Assembly: GCF_041468085.1 (NCBI RefSeq)
Contig: NZ_CP121017.1
Span: forward strand, 4,189,501-4,253,500
DNA from: Tistrella mobilis
Lineage (GTDB): Bacteria; Pseudomonadota; Alphaproteobacteria; Tistrellales; Tistrellaceae
DNA: 64,000 bases
Reading direction: 5' to 3'
Each line of letters starts with the position of its first letter. Position 1 is the first letter of the stretch. The translations under genes were made by a program, and so were the position numbers. The notes under the pieces are model-generated. The model made no database searches and was not told where the DNA came from. It was given only the letters and a program-made list of their open reading frames with translations. Positions 7,955 to 16,405 of this stretch are shown in pieces.

Positions 7955-8322
7955 CGGCGATCTCCCGGGCGGCCGGTGGCCGGAGGCGGGCCGGAATCCC
8001 GGGCTTATGCCCGGTCGGCCCGGCAGGCGGACACGGACCTGGAGGACGTGTACATTGGCTTGCAGGATACGGGGCCCGCCCTTGCCGGCACCACCCGACA
8101 GAACGCGTGATGCACGGGGTTCGGCCCCTGCGGATCCATAACATGGTCACCGCTTCGTTAACAGTATCACATTCACATGTCCGGCCTGCAGATATCGTCG
8201 GGTCTCGAAGATGTCACCACCCGGGTGGCACACTCTCCGGCGGCACTGCTTGAGCGGCAGGAGCGCCCCCCTTAGACTGCCGCCACCACCCGATCCCGAT
8301 ATCTCCACGAGGCCCGCTGCCG
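7955..8322. other. 368-bp intergenic region between ubiK and lgt, divergent promoters
   Basis: This gap separates divergent genes. I can support an lgt promoter (8250-8278) and a perfect 12-bp palindrome CCACCCGGGTGG at 8217-8228, 21 bp upstream of that -35 box. No convincing ubiK promoter and no coding frame are seen. The stretch 8140-8200 is AT-richer than its surroundings. Confidence 0.4.
8250..8278 (+). promoter_or_regulatory. Sigma-70 promoter of lgt
   Basis: TTGAGC, a 17-bp spacer, TAGACT. The start site is expected near 8285, 38 nt before the lgt ATG. The -10 resembles those at 2398 and 25014. Confidence 0.55.
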
Positions 8323-9141
8323 ATGACCGGCCTGACTTTCCCCGACATCGACCCGGTTGCGATTGCCATCGGTCCGATCGCCATCCGCTGGTACGCTCTG
8401 GCCTATATCGCAGGCCTGCTGATCGGCTGGCGCTATGTTGTCGGCCTCACCCGGCGCCACACTCTCGGCCTTGACGAGCGGTCGATCGACGACCTGCTGG
8501 TCTGGGTCGCGTTCGGCGTCATCCTGGGCGGCCGGCTTGGCTATGTCCTGTTCTATCGCCCGGACTACTACGCCCAGCACCTGCTGGAGATCCCGATGGT
8601 CTGGAAGGGTGGCATGTCCTTCCACGGCGGGCTTCTGGGGGTGGCGGTCTCGCTTGCCCTCTTCGCCCGGACCAAGGGCGTCAACCCGCTGAGCGTCGGC
8701 GACCTGGTGGCGGCGGCGGCGCCGATCGGTCTGTTCTTCGGCCGGATCGCCAACTTCATCAACGGCGAACTCTGGGGGCGGCCCACGGACCTTCCCTGGG
8801 GCATGATCTTCCCGATGGCCGGGCCGGAACCGCGCCACCCGAGCCAGATCTACGAGGCCCTGCTTGAAGGTCTGCTGCTGTTCGTGGTGCTGTGGTTCAT
8901 CGCCCGGCGCCGGGAAACCTGGGCCCGGCCGGGACTGCTGGCCGGCTATTTCCTGATGGGTTATGCCATCACCCGATCCATCGCCGAACTGTTCCGCATG
9001 CCCGATGCCTTCCTGGGCTTCCTTGCGGCCGGGTTGACCATGGGCCAGCTGCTCTCTCTGCCCATGTTCCTGATCGGCGTCTATCTGGTGCTCCGCGCCC
9101 GTGGCCGGACCGGCGCCGCCACCGGGCAGGGCCGCGAATGA
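8323..9141 (+). CDS. lgt: Phosphatidylglycerol--prolipoprotein diacylglyceryl transferase
   Basis: Inner-membrane enzyme of 272 aa that transfers diacylglyceryl to the lipobox Cys of prolipoproteins, the first step of lipoprotein maturation. It has about seven membrane segments. The motif MSFHGGLLG (His of the HGGL motif) is near residues 98-106. The Lgt signature GRIANFINGELWGRPTD, with the essential Arg and Asn, is near residues 142-158. The length is standard. It overlaps the next gene by 4 bp (ATGA), so lgt-midA are translationally coupled. Confidence 0.96.
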   Translation: MTGLTFPDIDPVAIAIGPIAIRWYALAYIAGLLIGWRYVVGLTRRHTLGLDERSIDDLLVWVAFGVILGGRLGYVLFYRPDYYAQHLLEIPMVWKGGMSFHGGLLGVAVSLALFARTKGVNPLSVGDLVAAAAPIGLFFGRIANFINGELWGRPTDLPWGMIFPMAGPEPRHPSQIYEALLEGLLLFVVLWFIARRRETWARPGLLAGYFLMGYAITRSIAELFRMPDAFLGFLAAGLTMGQLLSLPMFLIGVYLVLRARGRTGAATGQGRE

Positions 9142-10316
9142 CCGAAGCCACACCACTCCCCCCCGCCGACACCCCGCTCGGCCGGATCATCGCCGGACGA
9201 ATTGCCATCGACGGGCCGATCACCCTCGGTACCTATATGGGTCTCGTGCTCGGTCATCCGCAGCACGGCTATTATACGACCCGCGAACCGTTCGGTGCCG
9301 ATGGCGATTTCGTCACGGCGCCGGAGATCAGCCAGATGTTCGGCGAGCTGATCGGGCTGTGGCTGGCGGTCGCCTGGGATGAGGCCGGCCAGCCGCCGGC
9401 GGTCACGCTGGCGGAACTGGGCCCCGGGCGCGGTACGCTGATGGCCGATGCGCTGCGGGCAATGAAGATGATGCCGGGCCTTCTGGACCGGGTGTCGCTG
9501 CATTTCGTGGAGCAGAGCCCGCGCCTGCGGGAGGCTCAGGCCCTGGCCGTCACCGATGCCGGGCTCGCGCGGCCGCCGGTCTGGCACGACACGGTCGACG
9601 GCCTGCCCGACGACCGGCCACTGCTGCTGGTCGCCAACGAGTTCTTCGATGCCCTGCCGGTCCGCCAACTGGTCCGGCGCCCCGACGGCTTCTGGTCGGA
9701 ACGGATGATCGACCTCGATCCCGACCGGCCGGGCCGGTTCCGTTACGGCCTGTCCCCCGACCCCAGCCCGGCTGCCGCCCTGCTTACCCCGCGCATCGCC
9801 CGTGCATCGCTTGCCGAGATCCCTGCCGGGGCAATTGCCGAGGTCCAGCCGGCATCGATCTCGATCGCCGGCACCATCGGCACCCGACTGGCCGCCCTGG
9901 GCGGTGCGGCGCTGATCGTCGATTACGGCCACGGCATCAGCGCCCCCGGCGACACCTTCCAGGCCGTGAAGGCCCATGCCCATGCCGACCCGCTGGAAGA
10001 ACCGGGCCGTGCCGACCTGACGGTTCACGTCGATTTCGAGCGTCTGGCCGCCGCCGCGACCGCAGGCGGTGCCGTGGCCCATGGCCCCGTCGATCAAGGC
10101 AGCTTTCTGGGCCGCCTCGGCATCGGTGCCCGTGCCGAACGCCTGGCTCGCGGCGCCCGCAACGGCCGGGAGCGCGCCCAGATCGCCACTGCCCTGAAGC
10201 GCCTGACGGCCCCCGAAGAGATGGGCCGCCTGTTCAAGGTGCTGGCCCTGACCCCCCCCGGCCGGTCGGCGCCCCCCGGCTTCGCCCCGGTGCCCGGCTT
10301 CGACGCCGGTCTTTAA
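9138..10316 (+). CDS. SAM-dependent methyltransferase, MidA/NDUFAF7 family
   Basis: Class I methyltransferase of 392 aa. The family signature is present: GYYTTREPFGADGDFVTAPE near residues 35-54, EISQMFGELIG after it, and the SAM-binding loop LAELGPGRGTLMAD near 95-108. Eukaryotic NDUFAF7/MidA methylates an Arg of complex I subunit NDUFS2. A role in NADH dehydrogenase assembly is therefore likely, as inference. The start ATG at 9138 overlaps the lgt stop. The lgt - midA - pgeF order is common in alphaproteobacteria. Confidence 0.9.
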   Translation: MTEATPLPPADTPLGRIIAGRIAIDGPITLGTYMGLVLGHPQHGYYTTREPFGADGDFVTAPEISQMFGELIGLWLAVAWDEAGQPPAVTLAELGPGRGTLMADALRAMKMMPGLLDRVSLHFVEQSPRLREAQALAVTDAGLARPPVWHDTVDGLPDDRPLLLVANEFFDALPVRQLVRRPDGFWSERMIDLDPDRPGRFRYGLSPDPSPAAALLTPRIARASLAEIPAGAIAEVQPASISIAGTIGTRLAALGGAALIVDYGHGISAPGDTFQAVKAHAHADPLEEPGRADLTVHVDFERLAAAATAGGAVAHGPVDQGSFLGRLGIGARAERLARGARNGRERAQIATALKRLTAPEEMGRLFKVLALTPPGRSAPPGFAPVPGFDAGL

Positions 10317-10352
10317 GCCCCGCCGCACTCTGCCCCGCGAGGAGGCCGACCG

Positions 10353-11171
10353 ATGACACTGCCCCCCATGAACGACCGGCCGCCGCATGACCGCCACGGG
10401 CTGCTCGACCTGCCCGGTATCGCCCATGGCTTTTTCGGCCGGCAGGGCGGTGTCTCCACCGGCCTCTACGCCAGCCTGAATTGCGGCCCGGGCAGTGACG
10501 ACGACAGGGCGGCCGTCGCCGAGAACCGTCGCCGCGTGGCCTCCGCCCTGTCGCCGCAGCCCCGTCACCTGCTCACCAACCATCAGGTCCATGGCCGCCG
10601 TGTTATCACGGTCGACGAGGACGGGCTGGCGCTTTATCCCGAAGCCGGCCGCGGTGCTGAAGGCCGCCCCCATGCCGACGGCATGGTCACCCGGTTACCG
10701 GGCATCGTCCTTGGCGCCCTCGCCGCCGATTGCGCGCCGGTGCTGTTCGCCGATGCCGAGGCCCGGGTGGTCGGCGCCACCCATGCCGGCTGGAAAGGCG
10801 CGGTCGGCGGTGCCACCGATGCGACCGTCGAGGCGATGGAGGCGCTGGGGGCGAGCCGGAGCCGTATCCGTGCCGTGATCGGCCCCTGCATCGCCGGACC
10901 GAGCTATGAGGTGGGGCCCGAGCTTCGCGACGCCGCCATGGCCGCCGATCCGGCCGCGGCCGGTTTCTTCAGCCCGGGACGCAACGACCGGCTGCATTTC
11001 GACCTGCCGGGCTATCTGCTCGCCCGGCTGAGGCGAAACCGGATCACGGCCGAAGCCGTCGGCACCGACACTTATGGTGCCCACGAGACACTCTTCTCCT
11101 ATCGCCGCACCACTCATCGGCGGGAACCGGATTACGGCCGCCAGGTCTCGGCGATCGTGCTGCTCGATTGA
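10353..11171 (+). CDS. pgeF: Peptidoglycan editing factor PgeF (YfiH/LACC1 family)
   Basis: Protein of 272 aa of the multicopper-oxidase-like YfiH family. Landmarks: GFFGRQGGVSTGLYASLNCG near residues 28-47, LTNHQVHG, then LAADCAPVLFADA and the metal-site His in GATHAGWKGA. Bacterial members are reported to correct misincorporated L-Ser in peptidoglycan precursors, and related proteins act as purine nucleoside phosphorylases. An AGGAGG-like site precedes the ATG. It is third in the lgt-midA-pgeF run, 36 bp behind midA. Confidence 0.92.
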   Translation: MTLPPMNDRPPHDRHGLLDLPGIAHGFFGRQGGVSTGLYASLNCGPGSDDDRAAVAENRRRVASALSPQPRHLLTNHQVHGRRVITVDEDGLALYPEAGRGAEGRPHADGMVTRLPGIVLGALAADCAPVLFADAEARVVGATHAGWKGAVGGATDATVEAMEALGASRSRIRAVIGPCIAGPSYEVGPELRDAAMAADPAAAGFFSPGRNDRLHFDLPGYLLARLRRNRITAEAVGTDTYGAHETLFSYRRTTHRREPDYGRQVSAIVLLD

Positions 11172-11311
11172 GCATAGGCGGAGACAGGTGAGCGAGGGCC
11201 GGCATGCCGACCGCTTGCCGGCCCTGCCCCGCCACACCAGATTCCAACGAACCCCGCGCGGCCCTTTCATGCGGCCGCAGGGATGTCTGCATGCATCCGG
11301 AGGCAAAGCCG

Positions 11312-13066
11312 ATGGCCAGCGCCGCCCCCCGCGAGACCGGGGCCTCACACCAGACACGTGATCGGACCAAAGCCGTGCTGAAACGGCGGATCGATCAGGC
11401 ACTCGGCCGCGAGGCCGCCGATCTGGTGGTCCGCGGCGGCCGGGTGCTGAACCTTGCGACCGGTGTGCTGGAGGCGGCCGACGTCGCCGTCACCGGCGAT
11501 ATGATCGTGGGCGTCGGCCCCGGCTATCGCGGCCGGCGCGAGGTCGATGCCCGCAACCGGGTGATCGTGCCGGGTTTCATCGACACCCATGTCCATGTCG
11601 AGAGCACGCTGGTGACGCCGGCCGAATTCGACCGGCTGGCGCTGGCCCGCGGCACCACCACCGCCATCTCGGACCCGCATGAGATCTGCAATGTGCTGGG
11701 CACCGAAGGGCTGCGCTACTTCCTGGACGCCAGCCTGCATACGGCACTGGACCTCAGGGTGCAGCTCTCCTCCTGCGTGCCGGCAACCGGGCTTGAAACC
11801 TCGGGCGCCCGGCTGAGCGCCGACGATCTGGTCGCCTTCCGCGATCACCCCTCGGTCATCGGCCTGGCCGAATTCATGAACGTACCGGGCGTTCTGCATC
11901 TCGACGACGAGGTGCTGGACAAACTGGCCGCCTTCGACGGTGCCCATATCGATGGCCACGCGCCACTGCTCTCGGGGCGCGATCTCGATGCCTATCTCGC
12001 CTGCGGTATCCGCAACTGCCACGAATGCACCAACCGGGCCGAGGCGCTGGAGAAGATCGGCAAGGGCATGCAGGTTCTGATCCGCGACGGCAGCGTCTCG
12101 AAGGACGTGGCGGCGTTGGCGCCGCTGCTCGACTGGCGCAACTCCCCCTTCTTCGCCTTCTGCACCGACGACCGCAACCCGCTCGACATCGCCGAAGAGG
12201 GCCATCTCGACCATCTGATCCGGGCCGCCATCAAGGCCGGCGCACCGGCAGGCGCCGTCTACCGCGCCGCCACCTGGTCGGCGGCACAGGGCTTCAGACT
12301 CCGGGACCGGGGGCTGGTCGCGCCGGGGCGGCGGGCGGACATCGTGGTGCTGGATGATCTGGATCACTGCGCCGTTGCAACCGTCATCCGCAACGGCCGG
12401 GTGGTGGAGGATGGACTCTTCGATCATCACGCCATGCCGGCACCGGTCGGCTTCGGCTCGGTCAAGCTGCCGCCGGTGACCCCCGACATCTTCCGGGTGC
12501 CGGCCCAGGGGCCGGGGGCGCCGGTGATCGGCGTCCGCCCCGGCAGCCTGATCACCGATCACCTGACCATGGCGCTGCCCTATGCCGACGGCGAGCGGCG
12601 GGCGGATCCGTCCCGCGACCTGCTGAAGGTTGCGGTGCTTGCCCGCCACGGCACCAATCGCAATGTCGGCCGCGGCTTCGTCACCGGCTTCGGCTTCCCG
12701 GACGGCGCCATCGCCTCTTCCGTCGGCCATGACAGCCACAATATCTGTGTGGTGGGGGCAGGCGATGCCGACATGGCCGTGGCGGTGAACCGGCTGATCA
12801 GCATGGGCGGCGGGTTCGTCGTGGTACGCGACGGCCGGGTTCTGGCCGATCTCGCCCTGCCCGTCGCCGGGCTGATGAGCGATGCCGGTGCCGATCACGT
12901 CCGCGACCGGCTGGTGGCGCTGCGCGCGGCGGCCCGGGCCATCGGCTGCCGGCTGGCAGAGCCCTTCCTCCAGCTCGCCTTCCTTCCGCTGCCGGTGATC
13001 CCGCATCTCAAGATCACCGATATGGGGCTGGTCGACGTCGACCGCTTCCGCCTGCTCGCCGCCTGA
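11312..13066 (+). CDS. ade: Adenine deaminase
   Basis: Amidohydrolase of 584 aa that converts adenine to hypoxanthine and ammonia in purine salvage. Metal-binding HxH is in FIDTHVHVEST near residues 90-100. The family-specific AISDPHEICNVLG follows, and the C-terminal block GFGFPDGAIASSVGHDSHN is characteristic of Ade rather than other amidohydrolases. The length is normal. I chose the ATG at 11312 because CCGGAGG precedes it by 8 nt; an open frame continues 36 codons upstream but is not conserved-looking. It follows pgeF by 140 bp in the same direction. Confidence 0.95.
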   Translation: MASAAPRETGASHQTRDRTKAVLKRRIDQALGREAADLVVRGGRVLNLATGVLEAADVAVTGDMIVGVGPGYRGRREVDARNRVIVPGFIDTHVHVESTLVTPAEFDRLALARGTTTAISDPHEICNVLGTEGLRYFLDASLHTALDLRVQLSSCVPATGLETSGARLSADDLVAFRDHPSVIGLAEFMNVPGVLHLDDEVLDKLAAFDGAHIDGHAPLLSGRDLDAYLACGIRNCHECTNRAEALEKIGKGMQVLIRDGSVSKDVAALAPLLDWRNSPFFAFCTDDRNPLDIAEEGHLDHLIRAAIKAGAPAGAVYRAATWSAAQGFRLRDRGLVAPGRRADIVVLDDLDHCAVATVIRNGRVVEDGLFDHHAMPAPVGFGSVKLPPVTPDIFRVPAQGPGAPVIGVRPGSLITDHLTMALPYADGERRADPSRDLLKVAVLARHGTNRNVGRGFVTGFGFPDGAIASSVGHDSHNICVVGAGDADMAVAVNRLISMGGGFVVVRDGRVLADLALPVAGLMSDAGADHVRDRLVALRAAARAIGCRLAEPFLQLAFLPLPVIPHLKITDMGLVDVDRFRLLAA

Positions 13067-13097
13067 ACCGCCCCGCCCCCACAAGAAAGCCGCACGC

Positions 13098-13166
13098 GTG
13101 CCCCATCTGATCATCTTCACCTTGGTGCTGCTTCTGGGCATGATGGCCAGTTGCATAATGATGTGA
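13098..13166 (+). CDS. Possible 22-residue hydrophobic peptide ending in a lipobox-like MASC
   Basis: A GTG-initiated micro-frame, mostly Leu/Ile/Met, with AAGAAAG about 9 nt upstream. It ends Met-Ala-Ser-Cys-Ile-Met-Met. It could be a tiny membrane peptide or leader peptide ahead of the DUF2165 gene, or chance. No homology can be judged by eye. Confidence 0.25.
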   Translation: MPHLIIFTLVLLLGMMASCIMM

Positions 13167-13210
13167 GGCGGACCCCGTTCCGGGACAGGGACCTCCGGTC
13201 AGGAGTGTCC

Positions 13211-13235
13211 GGACCGGGGGTAAACCGCCCGGTCC
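13211..13235 (+). other. Hairpin directly upstream of the DUF2165 ribosome-binding site
   Basis: GGACCGGG (13211-13218) pairs perfectly with CCCGGTCC (13228-13235) around a 9-nt loop. One base after the stem comes the AGGGAG Shine-Dalgarno sequence (13237-13242) of the gene at 13252. There is no U-run, so an effect on translation or mRNA stability is more likely than termination. Confidence 0.45.
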
Positions 13236-13251
13236 CAGGGAGCGAGCGTTC

Positions 13252-13746
13252 ATGCCTGCTGCGTCGCGTGTGGCCAAGATCGTGATGGTGCTTGGCCTCT
13301 CGGCCTTCGCCTTCCTCGTCACCTTCAACAATCTGACCGACTACGGATCGAACTTCGCCTTCGTGTCTCACGTTCTGGCGATGGACGACACCTTCCCCGG
13401 CAATGCGCTGATGTGGCGGGCGATCACCGATCCGATCTTCTGGCATATCGGCTATTGGGCGATCATCGCCGGCGAGGGCATCACCGCGGCCCTGTTCGCC
13501 GTGGCCGGCATCGCCATGCTGCGCCGGGTCAACGGCACGGCCGGAGAATTCGGCCGCGCCAAGCGGATGGTCCATTTCGGCGCAGCCATGGGCTTTCTGG
13601 TCTGGTTCGTGGGCTTCATGGTGATCGGCGGCGAGTGGTTCGCCATGTGGCAGTCGTCCACCTGGAACGGCCAGGCACCGGCTTTCCGGTTCTACATCAC
13701 GATCCTGGCGGTGGTGATCTATGTCGGCCAGCCCGATCCGGACTGA
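13252..13746 (+). CDS. DUF2165 family small integral membrane protein
   Basis: Protein of 164 aa with four hydrophobic segments (about 8-26, 62-84, 108-128, 142-158). The pattern NNLTDYGSNFAFVSHVLAMD followed by WHIGYWAIIAGE is typical of DUF2165. The function of this family is unknown. AGGGAG is placed 9 nt before the ATG. The gene stands between ade and prs with its own upstream hairpin. Confidence 0.8.
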   Translation: MPAASRVAKIVMVLGLSAFAFLVTFNNLTDYGSNFAFVSHVLAMDDTFPGNALMWRAITDPIFWHIGYWAIIAGEGITAALFAVAGIAMLRRVNGTAGEFGRAKRMVHFGAAMGFLVWFVGFMVIGGEWFAMWQSSTWNGQAPAFRFYITILAVVIYVGQPDPD

Positions 13747-14059
13747 CCGTACCCGGCGGCGGTACCGTGTCATTCCGGCCATGCATGCACCGGGCGGGCA
13801 CACGCCCCCCGCCGCCTGCATGTTTACAGCTTCGAGACGCCTTGCTATTTTGCGCCCGCGCAAAGGCAGGCCCGGAGGACGTCGAACAACGTCTTGCGGC
13901 CGCTCGTCTTTTCTCGCACAGTTCGCACGGACGGCCGGCACGACCAAGGGTTGAGCCGACCATCGGCATGCAAACCCCCGGGACTGTTCCCGCGGGCGGG
14001 ACGTGCGTCCTCACCTTCCTCATCCGGACAGTCGGACAGATCATCGCGGGGCAGTGTCG
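13747..14059 (+). other. 313-bp region upstream of prs: promoter and long leader
   Basis: Apart from the promoter/palindrome at 13823-13864, no gene or clear terminator for the DUF2165 gene is visible. If transcription starts near 13858 the prs leader is about 200 nt long and GC-rich, enough for regulatory structure. Confidence 0.45.
13823..13864 (+). promoter_or_regulatory. prs promoter with a 16-bp palindrome over the start site
   Basis: TTTACA (13823-13828), a 17-bp spacer and TATTTT (13846-13851) form a strong sigma-70 promoter. Overlapping the -10 and the expected +1 is TTTGCGC-CC-GCGCAAA (13849-13864), a perfect inverted repeat in the classic position for a repressor. The binding protein is unknown. 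Confidence 0.6.
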
Positions 14060-14992
14060 ATGAAGGTTATCGCTTGCAACAGCAACCGGCCGCTGGCCGA
14101 AGCCATCGCGACGTTCCTGAACCTTCCCCTGACCAAGGCGAACATCCGCCGGTTCTCCGACATGGAAGTGTTCGTCGAGATCCTGGAGAACGTCCGTGGC
14201 GAGGACGTGTTCGTCATCCAGTCGACCAGCCATCCGGCGAACGACAATCTGATGGAGCTGCTGGTGACGCTGGATGCGCTGAAGCGCGCATCCGCCCGCC
14301 GCATCACCGCCGTCATTCCCTATTTCGGCTATGCCCGCCAGGATCGTAAGCCCGGCCCGCGCACGCCGATTTCGGCCAAGCTGGTCGCGAATCTGATCAC
14401 CACCGCCGGCGCCGACCGCGTTCTGACGCTGGACCTGCATGCCGGTCAGATCCAGGGTTTCTTCGACATCCCGGTCGACAATCTCTATGCAGCGCCGGTG
14501 ATCGTGCGCGACATCCAGGAGAAGTCGGCCGGCCGCAATCTGATGGTGATCTCGCCCGACGTGGGCGGCGTGGTGCGTGCCCGCGCGGTCGCCAAGCGCA
14601 TCGATGCCGATCTGGCCATCGTCGACAAGCGGCGTGAGCGCGCCGGCGTATCCGAGGTGATGAACATCATCGGTGATGTCGAGGACCGGGACTGCATCCT
14701 GATCGACGACATCGTCGACAGCGCCGGCACGCTGTGCAACGCCGCCGCCGCCCTGATGGCCAACGGCGCCCGGTCGGTGAAGGCCTATGTCAGCCACGGC
14801 GTGCTCTCGGGCGGCGCCGTCGCCCGCGTAACCTCCTCGGCGCTGGAAGAGCTGATCGTGACCGACTCGATCGCCGCCACCGAGGCGATGCGCGTGTCCC
14901 GCAACATTCGCAGCCTGAGCATCGCGCCGCTGATCGGCGAGGCGATGCGCCGGATTGCCGACGAAAGTTCCGTGTCCAGCCTGTTCGACTGA
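14060..14992 (+). CDS. prs: Ribose-phosphate pyrophosphokinase (PRPP synthase)
   Basis: Cytoplasmic enzyme of 310 aa that makes PRPP from ribose-5-phosphate and ATP for purine, pyrimidine, His, Trp and NAD synthesis. Class I features: flexible-loop region [20 protein letters not shown] near residues 94-113, the pyrophosphate-binding [18 protein letters not shown], and the PRPP-binding loop [15 protein letters not shown] near 213-227. The ATG at 14060 starts the conserved MKVIACNSN. It leads the conserved order prs - rplY - pth - ychF, separated from rplY by a hairpin. Confidence 0.97.
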   Translation: MKVIACNSNRPLAEAIATFLNLPLTKANIRRFSDMEVFVEILENVRGEDVFVIQSTSHPANDNLMELLVTLDALKRASARRITAVIPYFGYARQDRKPGPRTPISAKLVANLITTAGADRVLTLDLHAGQIQGFFDIPVDNLYAAPVIVRDIQEKSAGRNLMVISPDVGGVVRARAVAKRIDADLAIVDKRRERAGVSEVMNIIGDVEDRDCILIDDIVDSAGTLCNAAAALMANGARSVKAYVSHGVLSGGAVARVTSSALEELIVTDSIAATEAMRVSRNIRSLSIAPLIGEAMRRIADESSVSSLFD

Positions 14993-15016
14993 CGTCCCGG
15001 ACACCTGACGGTATCA

Positions 15017-15044
15017 AGGGCGGGCACCCCTGGAGGCCCGCCCT
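15017..15044 (+). terminator. Hairpin between prs and rplY
   Basis: AGGGCGGGC (15017-15025) pairs with GCCCGCCCT (15036-15044), loop of 10 nt, followed by GCCGTATTTCC. It is a weak intrinsic terminator or attenuator that would separate expression of prs from rplY. Confidence 0.55.
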
Positions 15045-15136
15045 GCCGTATTTCCGGACCAAGACGTCAACGAACCGGCATAACCCCCCGGCGGGCCAGA
15101 CAGACAGGCACCGCCGGCCAGCAGGAGACCATCCTC

Positions 15137-15745
15137 ATGACCACTCAGCCCGTGCTGAATGCGACGGCGCGTGACCGCGGCGGTAAGGGGGCCGCGCGTC
15201 AGGCCCGCCGTGACGGCCTCGTCCCCGGCGTGATCTACGGCGGCAAGCAGCCCGCCCAGATGGTGTCGTTCAACGCCCGCGAGTTCGGCCTGTTCTTCAA
15301 CCGTACCCCGGATCTCGCCTCGACCGTGATCGAGGTGAAGCTGGACGGTGAGAGCATCCGCGTCCTTGCCCGCGACGTGCAGCTCCATCCCGTCACCGAC
15401 GTGCCGCTGCATGTCGACCTGCTGCGCCTCACCGGTGACCACGAGATCCGCGTCGACGTGGCCGTGCACTTCGCCAACGAGGCGACCTGCCCCGGCATCA
15501 AGAAGGGCGGCGTGCTGAACGTCGTTCGTCACGAGGTCGAGCTGATCTGCGCCCCCGACGCGATCCCGCAGTCGATCACCGTCGACCTGGCGAATGCCCA
15601 GATCGGTGACAGCATCCACATCAGCGCCGTCGAGCTGCCGAAGGGCACCCGCCCGGCGATCACCGACCGCGACTTCACCATCGCGACGATCGCGGCACCG
15701 GCCGGCCTGTCCGAGGGTGAGGCCGAAGGCGGCGAAGAGGCCTGA
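15137..15745 (+). CDS. rplY: 50S ribosomal protein L25/general stress protein Ctc
   Basis: Long-form L25 (TL5/Ctc type) of 202 aa that binds 5S rRNA. The N-terminal L25 domain (about 1-95) has [27 protein letters not shown]-terminal beta domain (about 100-190) carries [20 protein letters not shown] and ends in a short Glu-rich tail. E. coli L25 lacks the second domain, whereas alphaproteobacteria have it. It is followed by pth after 5 bp, so the two are cotranscribed. Confidence 0.96.
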   Translation: MTTQPVLNATARDRGGKGAARQARRDGLVPGVIYGGKQPAQMVSFNAREFGLFFNRTPDLASTVIEVKLDGESIRVLARDVQLHPVTDVPLHVDLLRLTGDHEIRVDVAVHFANEATCPGIKKGGVLNVVRHEVELICAPDAIPQSITVDLANAQIGDSIHISAVELPKGTRPAITDRDFTIATIAAPAGLSEGEAEGGEEA

Positions 15746-15750
15746 CGATC

Positions 15751-16401
15751 ATGTGGCTGCTGGTCGGTCTGGGCAATCCCGGCCCCGAATACGCCGGCAA
15801 TCGCCACAATATCGGCTTCATGGCGGTGGACGAAATCGTCCGCCGCCATGGCTTCTCGCCCTGGCGCCGCAAGTTCCAGGGCGAGATGTCCGAGGGTCGC
15901 ATCGGCCCCGAGCGTGCCATCGCGCTCAAGCCCCTCACCTACATGAACGAGAGCGGCCGGTCGGTCGCCGAGGCTGCCCGCTTCCATAAGATCGAGCCGG
16001 GCCGGATCGTCGTGTTCCACGACGAGCTTGACCTCGCCCCCTCGAAGATGCGGGTGAAGACCGGCGGCGGCCATGCCGGCCATAACGGCCTGCGCGACAT
16101 CACCCGCCATATGGGGGCCGATTTCGTGCGTGTGCGGCTGGGTATCGGCCATCCGGGCGACAAGGCCAGGGTCCATGGCTGGGTGCTGGGCGATTTCGCC
16201 AAGGCCGAGCAGGATTGGCTCCGCGATCTGACCGACGCAGTGGCAGTGCATCTGCCCCTGCTGCTGGCCGGCCGCGAGAGCGACTATATGAGCAAGGTTG
16301 CGGGTGCCGTCCGGCCGCCGAAACCGCTGAAGCCGGCAAAGCCGGCGAAGCCGGATGCCGCGGGTGCCCCGCCCGCGGGTGCGACCGGCGGCGAGGAGTG
16401 A
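15751..16401 (+). CDS. pth: Peptidyl-tRNA hydrolase
   Basis: Cytoplasmic enzyme of 216 aa that recycles peptidyl-tRNA dropped from ribosomes. The catalytic His lies in [12 protein letters not shown] near residues 17-28. The substrate-binding motif is [11 protein letters not shown], and the conserved Asp is in [21 protein letters not shown] Lys/Pro/Ala-rich tail (about residues 185-216, [12 protein letters not shown]) is longer than in the E. coli enzyme and probably disordered. It is tightly packed between rplY and ychF. Confidence 0.97.
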   Translation: MWLLVGLGNPGPEYAGNRHNIGFMAVDEIVRRHGFSPWRRKFQGEMSEGRIGPERAIALKPLTYMNESGRSVAEAARFHKIEPGRIVVFHDELDLAPSKMRVKTGGGHAGHNGLRDITRHMGADFVRVRLGIGHPGDKARVHGWVLGDFAKAEQDWLRDLTDAVAVHLPLLLAGRESDYMSKVAGAVRPPKPLKPAKPAKPDAAGAPPAGATGGEE

Positions 16402-16405
16402 TCCC

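Noticed and set aside
13849-13864. Reading the prs palindrome as a PurR box or as a terminator of the DUF2165 gene
   Set aside because: It lacks the PurR core, has no U-run, and coincides with the -10/+1 of a strong promoter.
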